From contig SKJK01000208.1 of assembly GCA_007121995.1 (NCBI GenBank), positions 1 to 5,391 of the forward strand: 5,391 nucleotides of DNA. Direction: 5' to 3'. This DNA comes from Desulfobulbaceae bacterium. Lineage in GTDB: Bacteria; Desulfobacterota; Desulfobulbia; Desulfobulbales; Desulfobulbaceae. Position numbers and translations under genes: made by a program. The notes under the pieces are model-generated. The model saw only the letters and a program-made list of their open reading frames with translations, was not told the DNA's origin and did no database searches. Position 1 is the stretch's first letter, and every line of letters begins with the position of its first letter. This document shows positions 1 through 5,104 of this stretch, in pieces.

Positions 1-519
1 CACCACGCCTTTGAATTGATCTTCCGCTCCAATAGGCAGATACAGCACCACTGGATTGAGTCCGGTTGCTTCCCGGATACCATCGACGGTCTTGGCGAAA
101 TCAGCCCGTTCCCGATCCATTTTGGTAATGCAGATAAGGCAGGGCAGGTTGTGCTCCTTGATAAGATCGACAAATTTTTCCGTCTGTGGCCGCACACCCA
201 ACACAGCTCCCACTGTGAGTATAGCACTGTCGGCAACCTGGCTAGCCTGGCGGGTCTCGTTGAAAAAGTTATCGTCTCCAGGGGTATCCATGAGGTAGAC
301 ATCGTTTTTTTTCCAGATCAGATGGTTAAACGCGGTACTGATAGAAATTCGGCGTTTGACCTCTTCGGGTTCAAAGTCCATTGAAGCCGTCCCTTCATCC
401 ACCTTACCCAGCCGTTTCACTGAACCGGCGGTAAACAATAACGCCTCCGCAAGGGTTGATTTACCGCTGTTGCCGTGTCCGAGAATAACCGTATTCCTAA
501 TCTGTTGTACGTCCTGCAT
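1..519 (-). CDS. EF-G-like translational GTPase (second-copy EF-G type), N-terminal part, runs off the left edge
   Basis: The minus strand is open from an ATG at 519 to the window edge, giving 173 residues of a translation-factor GTPase domain. Visible motifs are the P-loop GHGNSGKS (residues 14-21), a switch I stretch RRISIS (56-61), G3 DTPGDDNF (78-85) and G4 TKMD (132-135). The last residues, PIGAEDQFKGVV, match the EF-G segment PIGAE..F.GVV. Canonical EF-G carries AHIDAGKTT, RGITI, DTPGHVDF and NKMD, so this is a divergent EF-G-like protein, as found in genomes with a second EF-G copy; the catalytic His of G3 is Asp here. The start is supported by TGGAGG at 530-525, five bases upstream. 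It is transcribed away from murJ. Family assignment is firm. Whether it translocates, recycles ribosomes or does something else cannot be told from this part, so no gene symbol is given. Confidence 0.9.
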   Translation of the reverse strand, partial: MQDVQQIRNTVILGHGNSGKSTLAEALLFTAGSVKRLGKVDEGTASMDFEPEEVKRRISISTAFNHLIWKKNDVYLMDTPGDDNFFNETRQASQVADSAILTVGAVLGVRPQTEKFVDLIKEHNLPCLICITKMDRERADFAKTVDGIREATGLNPVVLYLPIGAEDQFKGVV

Positions 520-524
520 GGATA

Positions 525-530
525 CCTCCA
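525..530 (-). promoter_or_regulatory. Strong Shine-Dalgarno of the EF-G-like gene
   Basis: TGGAGG on the minus strand lies five bases upstream of the ATG at 519. It fixes the start and suggests efficient translation, in contrast to the divergent murJ, which has no visible site. Confidence 0.75.
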
Positions 531-579
531 GTGAGTGAAACGGGTGCTGCATAAAGGTTAAAGGATGACTATTCCCGAC

Positions 580-597
580 TGAAAAGCATTGAAAAGC
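580..597. repeat. Tandem pair of TGAAAAGC in the EF-G/murJ spacer
   Basis: The 8-mer TGAAAAGC occurs at 580-587 and again at 590-597, a period of 10 bp or about one helical turn. It lies inside the predicted leader of the EF-G-like gene and upstream of murJ. It could be a regulator site on one face of the helix, or chance in an A-rich spacer. Confidence 0.3.
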
Positions 598-601
598 TCT
601 T

Positions 602-615
602 TCTCTTTCCAGAGA
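602..615 (-). other. Small hairpin with a GNRA-type loop in the EF-G leader
   Basis: Read on the minus strand, TCTCT and AGAGA (615-611 and 606-602) can pair around a GGAA tetraloop of the GNRA class. The stem is only 5 bp and has no following T-run, so it is not a terminator. It would sit about 30 bases into the predicted leader transcript. Confidence 0.25.
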
Positions 616-652
616 GGAATGGTAACCATCTAGTCCACAAAAAACCGCTTTT

Positions 653-682
653 GTTATATTCGTATTAACATTGCAAAGTCAA
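653..682 (-). promoter_or_regulatory. Predicted sigma70-type promoter for the EF-G-like gene
   Basis: On the minus strand TTGACT (682-677) and TATAAC (658-653) are separated by 18 bases; each hexamer matches the consensus at five of six positions. Transcription would begin near 646 and leave a leader of roughly 127 bases before the ATG at 519. The call rests on sequence match alone. Confidence 0.5.
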
Positions 683-712
683 GCGATAACCCACTGAAAC
701 CCTGATCAATCA

Positions 713-2320
713 ATGAGCACGCCTCCATCGGTCACCCCATCCGGATCCACCGGTCGGATCGCCCGTTCCGCTGGAGCGGTGAGTATCGCTGTTATGTGCA
801 GCCGCGTCCTCGGTCTTATCCGCGAACAGGTCTTTGCCGGACTCTTTGGCGCGGGGTATGCCTACGATGCCTTTGTCGTCGCGTTCCGCATCCCCAACCT
901 GCTGCGGGATCTGTTCGCCGAAGGAGCCCTGTCCGCCGCCTTCATTGCCGTGTTCTCCGAATACGACACGAAGCGTGGCCCGGAGGCGACCTGGCAGCTT
1001 GCCAGCAATGTTCTCATTTTTTTTGCTGTCCTGATCAGCGTCTTAACGCTGATTGGCATGTACATGGCCGGCCCGATCGTCAATCTGCTGGCACCGGACT
1101 TCAACCTGATTCCCGGCAAAACAGAGCTGACCGTCCAACTCACCCGGATCATGTTTCCTTTCCTGCTGTTTGTCTCGCTGGCGGCAGTAGTCATGGGTAT
1201 GCTCAACACCAAAGGCAAATTTTTCATCCCGGCCCTGTCGTCAAGTTTTTTCAACCTCGGCTCCATTGTCGGCGGGCTGACTCTGGCTTGGCTCTTTCCC
1301 CGTTTCGGTCAACCAGCCATCGCCGGTATGGCCTGGGGAACCCTCCTCGGTGGTGCGCTGCAGCTTCTGGTTCAACTGCCCGCCCTGCGAAATATCGGTT
1401 TCCGTTTTCGATTCCACTGCAACCTTGCCGATCCCGGCCTGCAACGTATTTTACTGTTGATGTTGCCGGCCATCATCGGCCTCTCGGCCACCCAGATCAA
1501 TATCTTCGTCAACACCAATTTCGCCGCCAGCTGCGCCGAAGGTTCCGTCTCCTGGCTCAACTACGCTTTTCGCCTGGTTCAGTTACCCATCGGCCTCTTC
1601 GGCGTGGCCCTGTCCATCGCCATCATGCCGGTACTGGCCAGACAAGTCGCCGAAAAGGACATGGACAGCCTGAAACAGACCTTCACCTCCTCCTTGATCC
1701 TGGTTTTTGCCCTGGCTATACCGGCTACGGCCGGACTTATTCTCCTCGCCGAGCCCATTATCCGTCTCATCTTTGAACGGGGAGCGTTTACGGCTATTGA
1801 CACCGTGCAAACCGCGTCGGCCCTTTCCTGGTATGCCTGCGGCCTCTTTGCTTACTCGGCCATCAAGGTCATGGTTCCCGTCTTCTATGCCGTCGGCACC
1901 ACACGGTTTCCGGTCATTGGCAGCTTCCTTGGGGTTGCCGCTAACATTCTCATTATCATCCTGGTGATCGATCTCATGCAACACCGGGGGATTGCCATGG
2001 CCACATCTCTGGCCATGAGTTGCAACTTCCTTTTCCTTGCCATCATTCTTCACCGGAAACTTGCCGGTCTCCCCCTGAAGTACCTGCTGACCGGACTGGG
2101 AAAAATCCTTACTGCCGCTCTCCTGATGTCGCTGGCTATCTGGGCGATGGCACAGGTGCTGAATGGATGGCTGATGGGATCGACCCTACTCCAGATTCTC
2201 GGTTTAGGCCTGTTGATAGGTGGGGGAGGAGGGTTGTATGCGGTGGCTCTGCAACTGCTGCGCCTTCCTGAATGCAACCTGCTGACCGATAAACTCGTTC
2301 AACGGTTCCGCAAATCATAG
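713..2320 (+). CDS. murJ: Lipid II flippase MurJ (MviN)
   Basis: This 535-residue, very hydrophobic protein is the MviN/MurJ member of the MOP exporter superfamily, which flips undecaprenyl-linked lipid II from the cytoplasmic to the periplasmic face of the inner membrane for peptidoglycan assembly. The N-terminal signature is clear: SRVLGLIRE (30-38), then FRIPNLLRDLFAEGA (58-72). Arg31, Arg37, Asp52, Arg65 and Glu70 align with E. coli R18, R24, D39, R52 and E57 at a constant offset of 13, and Arg287 in YAFRL aligns with R270. The family usually has about 14 membrane helices; hydrophobic stretches fit this to the C-terminus, and the length is normal. The ATG at 713 is the only reasonable start, because an in-frame stop lies at 695-697. 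No Shine-Dalgarno is visible. The gene is divergent from the EF-G-like gene, and its 3' end overlaps convergent rsmE by 22 bp. Confidence 0.97.
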   Translation: MSTPPSVTPSGSTGRIARSAGAVSIAVMCSRVLGLIREQVFAGLFGAGYAYDAFVVAFRIPNLLRDLFAEGALSAAFIAVFSEYDTKRGPEATWQLASNVLIFFAVLISVLTLIGMYMAGPIVNLLAPDFNLIPGKTELTVQLTRIMFPFLLFVSLAAVVMGMLNTKGKFFIPALSSSFFNLGSIVGGLTLAWLFPRFGQPAIAGMAWGTLLGGALQLLVQLPALRNIGFRFRFHCNLADPGLQRILLLMLPAIIGLSATQINIFVNTNFAASCAEGSVSWLNYAFRLVQLPIGLFGVALSIAIMPVLARQVAEKDMDSLKQTFTSSLILVFALAIPATAGLILLAEPIIRLIFERGAFTAIDTVQTASALSWYACGLFAYSAIKVMVPVFYAVGTTRFPVIGSFLGVAANILIIILVIDLMQHRGIAMATSLAMSCNFLFLAIILHRKLAGLPLKYLLTGLGKILTAALLMSLAIWAMAQVLNGWLMGSTLLQILGLGLLIGGGGGLYAVALQLLRLPECNLLTDKLVQRFRKS

Positions 2321-3039
2321 AGAAGCTGTAATTGGGCCAGTACGCTGACCACAGCGGTATCGACGTGGAGTATGCGACGGCCCAAGGTGAAGCGGCGAAA
2401 ACCCTGCTCACCGAAACATTGCAGCTCGTAGTCGCTCCAGCCACCTTCTGGACCGACAGCGAGCACTAGTCGCTGACGGGGGGGGAGAGCAGCGACGGCA
2501 AGGTCGGCCAGGGACCCCTCGGCTTCCGGATGGGCAATCAGGCCCTGGCCATCAAGGCCGGGCAGGACATCTTCGACAAAAGGTTTGAACCGGGGATGGA
2601 TGGTTACTTGGGGCAGCCAGGTATCCATGGCCTGTTCCATGCCGTCGACAAGGATGGCACGTATTTTTTCGGCACCAAGCAGCGGAGTTTGAAAAAAGGA
2701 TTTTTCCACCCGCCGGGAACGGATGAGATGGAAACGCCGCACCCCAAGCACGGTGGCCTGCTTGAGAATACGCTGCACCATGATCGGCCGGGGCAGGGCC
2801 AGAATGAGATCCACATTCAAATCGCATACCGGTTTTCGATCCAGCACCACCGCCAGCCGCACCGAATCTCCTTCCACGGCCAAAACCTGCCCACGGCCGA
2901 GTTGACCATTGATCACCCCGACCCGAACCCAATCTCCGGGCATCACCCGAAGAACACGGACAAGATGTTCGGCCCGGCGACCGGTAAGGGTGGTTTCATC
3001 GCCGGTCAGCTCAAAGGCGTCAACAAGGAGAAGATTCAC
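2299..3039 (-). CDS. rsmE: 16S rRNA (uracil-1498-N3)-methyltransferase RsmE
   Basis: RsmE is a SPOUT-class, SAM-dependent enzyme that methylates N3 of U1498 in the 30S decoding region. The GTG start at 3039 gives 246 residues, normal for the family. It begins MNLLLVDAFELTG, like the MNLLL-type RsmE proteins I recall from Pseudomonas; the longer open frame to 3165 overlaps lysA and its extra 42 residues are Cys/Arg-rich and unlike the family. The N-terminal PUA-like domain includes RRAEHLVRVLRV (21-32). The SPOUT domain shows ALPRPIMVQRILKQATVLGV (81-100), GMEQ (133-136), the SAM-binding knot loop GPEGG (196-200) with Glu205, and LGRRILHVDTA (219-229), where the usual RTETA reads HVDTA. It lies 61 bases after lysA on the same strand, probably last in the operon. 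No good Shine-Dalgarno precedes the GTG, so the exact start is less sure than the function. Confidence 0.95.
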   Translation of the reverse strand: MNLLLVDAFELTGDETTLTGRRAEHLVRVLRVMPGDWVRVGVINGQLGRGQVLAVEGDSVRLAVVLDRKPVCDLNVDLILALPRPIMVQRILKQATVLGVRRFHLIRSRRVEKSFFQTPLLGAEKIRAILVDGMEQAMDTWLPQVTIHPRFKPFVEDVLPGLDGQGLIAHPEAEGSLADLAVAALPPRQRLVLAVGPEGGWSDYELQCFGEQGFRRFTLGRRILHVDTAVVSVLAQLQLLYDLRNR

Positions 3040-3100
3040 AACCCGACGACACCATGCCCGCAATGGAGCGGATGAGCACTGACATCTTGAGAAAAAATTG

Positions 3101-4360
3101 TCACAGCCGCAGCACCTTGTCCTCAAAACGCAAGGTGGCAAAGTAATCTTCCGGGGTTTCTTCACGGCGAATCAGGGCAACACTACCGTCCCGCCGCAAC
3201 AAAAGTTCCTTGGGGCGAAGCTTGCCATTGTAATTGAAGCCCATGGCCAGACCATGGGCACCGGTATCCTGGATGATAAGAAGATCACCGTCTGTGACTC
3301 TCGGCAGGTGCCTTTGGATAGCAAACTTGTCGTTATTTTCGCAGAGCGAACCGACTACATCCACCGTCTCCAATCCCGGGCCTTCCTGCTTGCCCAACAC
3401 CTCTATATGATGATAGGCCCCATACAGAGCGGGCCGCATCAGGGAATTCATGCAGGCATCAACGCCGATGTAGGTCCGATAGATCTCCTTGCGATTGATG
3501 GCCCGGGTGACGAGTACTCCGTGCGGACCGGTCATGTAGCGGCCGCTTTCCATATACAGAGCTGGACTGTACCCTTGACGTTGCTGGAAACCTGCAAAGA
3601 GCGCGGTGATTTCTTTGCCCATGGCCACGATATCGAGGGGACGGGCATCAGGTGTATAAGGGATACCGAGCCCACCGCCAATATTAAGAAACGTAAAAGG
3701 GATATCCAATTCCCTGCCGATACTCTCCGCCAGTTCAAGAAGCATGGCCGCGGTACGTACCATGTAGGTGTAGTTGAGTTCATTGGAGGCCAGCATAGTG
3801 TGCAGGCCAAAGCGTTTTGCCCCTCTGGCCCGAGCCCGGCGATAGGCCTCGACGATCTGCTCGTGGCTGACCCCGTATTTAGCCTCCTCGGGCTTACCAA
3901 TGATATCGTTACCGCTGCGTCGCGGCCCCGGATTATAGCGAAAGCAGATCAATTCCGGCATATGCGGCACCTTGTCGATGAGACTGATATCATCGAGGTT
4001 GAGGATGCAGCCACCGTTTGCTTCAGCAGCCAGGAAATCTTCGGCGCTGGTATTGTTGGAGGTAAACATGATTGCGTCACCGTCGGCCCCGATGTCGCGG
4101 ACCAGGAGCAACTCGGTGATTGAACTGCAATCAAAACCAAACCCCATGTCCTGCATGATCTTGAGAACACTGGGGTTGGGCAGGGCCTTGACCGCATAAT
4201 ACTCGTGGAAAGACGGAATGGCAGCAAAGGCCTGCTGCAACTGCCGGCCCGTTTCACGAATACCGACTTCGTCATAGATGTGAAACGGTGTGCCGAAATG
4301 GGCGGCAATGGCGGGTAAGTGGGGATACAGACGATGTGAAAAGCCAGGAGAAATGGGCAT
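3101..4360 (-). CDS. lysA: Diaminopimelate decarboxylase LysA (variant motif type)
   Basis: This is a 419-residue PLP-dependent, fold-III decarboxylase of the alanine-racemase-like family, expected to convert meso-diaminopimelate to L-lysine in the cytoplasm. Landmarks are the PLP-binding Lys58 in YAVKALPNP (55-63), FDCSS (76-80), the phosphate-binding GGGLGIPY (228-235), ESGRY (271-275), DACMNSLMRPALYG (301-314), Cys340-Glu341 in SLCENNDKF, and GAHGLAMGFNYNGK near the C-terminus (367-380). Canonical LysA has HxHIGS, CESGD and GAYG where this has HTMLASN (187-193), CENND and GAHG. Similar motifs occur in a LysA-like subgroup I recall from other bacteria. The ATG at 4360 is chosen for its spaced AAAAGGA; a TTG at 4384 overlapping the regulator's stop would add eight residues. 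It starts 20 bases after the Lrp-type gene and is probably co-transcribed with it. A related amino-acid decarboxylase specificity is the main alternative. Confidence 0.9.
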   Translation of the reverse strand: MPISPGFSHRLYPHLPAIAAHFGTPFHIYDEVGIRETGRQLQQAFAAIPSFHEYYAVKALPNPSVLKIMQDMGFGFDCSSITELLLVRDIGADGDAIMFTSNNTSAEDFLAAEANGGCILNLDDISLIDKVPHMPELICFRYNPGPRRSGNDIIGKPEEAKYGVSHEQIVEAYRRARARGAKRFGLHTMLASNELNYTYMVRTAAMLLELAESIGRELDIPFTFLNIGGGLGIPYTPDARPLDIVAMGKEITALFAGFQQRQGYSPALYMESGRYMTGPHGVLVTRAINRKEIYRTYIGVDACMNSLMRPALYGAYHHIEVLGKQEGPGLETVDVVGSLCENNDKFAIQRHLPRVTDGDLLIIQDTGAHGLAMGFNYNGKLRPKELLLRRDGSVALIRREETPEDYFATLRFEDKVLRL

Positions 4361-4368
4361 GATACGAA

Positions 4369-4375
4369 TCCTTTT
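4369..4375 (-). promoter_or_regulatory. Shine-Dalgarno that decides the lysA start
   Basis: AAAAGGA on the minus strand (4375-4369) stands eight bases before the ATG at 4360. It overlaps the possible upstream TTG start region and therefore favours the ATG. Confidence 0.6.
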
Positions 4376-4380
4376 GAAGT

Positions 4381-4836
4381 TCAAGAACGGATGGGAATAC
4401 GTAAAGTTTCCTTGTAGGTCCTCAGAACGGTCGCTGTTCGGGTGGCAACGACCTCATCGATGACCGCAATTTTTTCACGGATGACAACCGCCAGTTCAGC
4501 AGTATCGGCGACTCGGAGCTTGACCAGGTAGCAATCCTCGCCGGCAACGTAATGGACCTCCTGGATTTCAGGGACAGCAGCCAGCGACCTGCCGATTTCC
4601 GGCTGGTCCCCCACTGATCTGGTCCGGACCTCAATAAAGGCGATTTGGCGGCGGTCAAACTGTTCGGGGTTGAGCCGAACCTCGTACCCGTCGATAACCC
4701 CCTGTCGCTCCATCTTGCGGATGCGCTCGAGAACAGCCGAGGGAGCCATTTCGACCTGACGGGCCACCTCGACATTGGGTATGCGAGCTTTTTCCTGAAG
4801 TATTTTCAGTATGTTCAGGCTAACATCATCCAGCAC
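4381..4836 (-). CDS. Lrp/AsnC-family transcriptional regulator
   Basis: The GTG start at 4836 gives 151 residues, the usual size for an Lrp/AsnC regulator. The order of domains is typical: DDVSLNILKILQEKARIPN (3-21) leads into a helix-turn-helix at about 20-41 containing APSAVLERIRKME, then the linker GVIDGYEVRLNP (46-57), then a RAM/AsnC effector-binding and oligomerisation domain (about 64-145) with VHYVAGEDCYLVKLRV (94-109) and the closing TATVLRTYKE. Such proteins bind DNA as dimers to hexadecamers and often sense an amino acid. GGAGG six bases before the GTG fixes the start; the frame stays open upstream to 4989 but through AT-rich promoter sequence. It sits 20 bases ahead of lysA on the same strand. 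Control of lysA, and of itself, by lysine, diaminopimelate or another amino acid is likely but inferred. The specific effector cannot be read from sequence. Confidence 0.93.
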   Translation of the reverse strand: MLDDVSLNILKILQEKARIPNVEVARQVEMAPSAVLERIRKMERQGVIDGYEVRLNPEQFDRRQIAFIEVRTRSVGDQPEIGRSLAAVPEIQEVHYVAGEDCYLVKLRVADTAELAVVIREKIAVIDEVVATRTATVLRTYKETLRIPIRS

Positions 4837-4842
4837 ACCATG

Positions 4843-4847
4843 CCTCC
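4843..4847 (-). promoter_or_regulatory. Shine-Dalgarno that decides the regulator's GTG start
   Basis: GGAGG (4847-4843, minus) is six bases from the GTG at 4836. This is the main reason to reject the 51-residue hydrophobic extension that an ATG at 4989 would give. Confidence 0.75.
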
Positions 4848-4862
4848 AGACAATAAGCAGAC

Positions 4863-4938
4863 CGCTCTCAACAAAAGAAAGAACAAAATTTAGCAAAAAA
4901 TAATAATACAGAATTATAAAGCGTGCAATCGCTCTCAA
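4863..4938. repeat. Direct repeat CGCTCTCAA, two copies flanking the operon -10 box
   Basis: The 9-mer CGCTCTCAA occurs at 4863-4871 and 4930-4938, 67 bp apart start to start, and both copies are followed by an A-rich run. One copy overlaps the -35/spacer of the predicted promoter and the other lies in the leader just ahead of the regulator gene. Arrayed sites are usual for Lrp/AsnC proteins, so these are candidate operators, without proof. Confidence 0.4.
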
Positions 4939-4942
4939 ACAA
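4913..4942 (-). promoter_or_regulatory. Predicted promoter of the regulator-lysA-rsmE operon
   Basis: A perfect TATAAT lies at 4918-4913 on the minus strand. Eighteen bases upstream is a weak -35, TTGTTT (4942-4937). The surroundings are strongly AT-rich. Transcription would start near 4906, giving a leader of about 70 bases, too short for a lysine riboswitch. An AGCG-N6-CGCT inverted repeat (4920-4933) lies between the two hexamers. A poor -35 beside a perfect -10 would fit a promoter that depends on or is controlled by a DNA-binding protein. Confidence 0.5.
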
Positions 4943-4959
4943 AAAAATATTCGCGATAA

Positions 4960-5009
4960 AACACCTGATAAAGAATACAGAACAAACAAACAAAAAACTG
5001 TAAGGTGTT
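4960..5009. repeat. Two-part inverted repeat in the regulator/waaA divergent spacer
   Basis: AACACCT (4960-4966) is complementary in reverse to AGGTGTT (5003-5009). Nested within, TACAG (4976-4980) pairs with CTGTA (4998-5002). The right arm is continuous over 12 bases; the left arm is split by nine unpaired bases (4967-4975). The 17-base centre is almost only A and C. It lies between the two predicted divergent promoters, so it could be an operator for either or both. It is not followed by a T-run and does not look like a terminator. Confidence 0.35.
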
Positions 5010-5024
5010 GTGAACGTTTCTTCT

Positions 5025-5053
5025 TCGACAGGTAAAGAGAATATTGGTATCAA
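5025..5053 (+). promoter_or_regulatory. Possible promoter of waaA
   Basis: TCGACA (5025-5030) and TATCAA (5048-5053) are 17 bases apart, matching the sigma70 hexamers at five and four positions. A start near 5060 would leave a leader of about 45 bases. The -10 match is modest, so this is a weak call. Confidence 0.3.
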
Positions 5054-5091
5054 AAAAGAGCTCAGGATCAATCTTTAATGCGGCGAACGAT

Positions 5092-5096
5092 AAGGG
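5092..5096 (+). promoter_or_regulatory. Shine-Dalgarno favouring the 5105 start of waaA
   Basis: AAGGG (5092-5096) is eight bases from the ATG at 5105. A competing AGGA at 5064-5067 is ten bases from an in-frame ATG at 5078. Confidence 0.5.
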
Positions 5097-5104
5097 ACCT
5101 GTCA

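Noticed and set aside
16..384. A 122-residue open frame on the plus strand at the left end
   Set aside because: It is antisense to the EF-G-like GTPase, whose G1, G3 and G4 motifs are clear on the minus strand.
631..660. A sigma70 promoter for murJ using TATATT at 655-660
   Set aside because: No acceptable -35 was found 16-18 bases upstream, and the same bases are better explained as the -10 of the opposite-strand promoter. murJ must have a promoter nearby, but I cannot place it.
796..1776. A 326-residue Arg/Pro-rich open frame on the plus strand
   Set aside because: It is an alternative frame inside murJ, with the Arg/Pro/His bias expected from a GC-rich shadow and no domain.
2530..3075. 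A 181-residue open frame on the plus strand
   Set aside because: It is antisense to rsmE, with His/Gly/Pro-rich composition typical of a shadow frame.
3085..3103. Rho-independent terminator after lysA, based on a T6 run on the minus strand
   Set aside because: No stable GC-rich stem precedes the T-run, so it is probably not an efficient terminator.
3098..4123. A long 341-residue open frame on the plus strand
   Set aside because: It is fully antisense to lysA, shows no recognisable domain, and lysA motifs are unmistakable on the other strand.
4836..4906. Lysine riboswitch ahead of the lysA operon
   Set aside because: The predicted leader is only about 70 bases and T-rich, while the lysine riboswitch needs well over 150 structured bases; no matching core was seen.
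4837..4989. A 51-residue hydrophobic N-terminal extension of the Lrp/AsnC protein, which would make it a membrane-anchored regulator
   Set aside because: The extension is translated from AT-rich promoter DNA containing a perfect TATAAT. The GTG at 4836 has a GGAGG at ideal distance and gives the standard family length.
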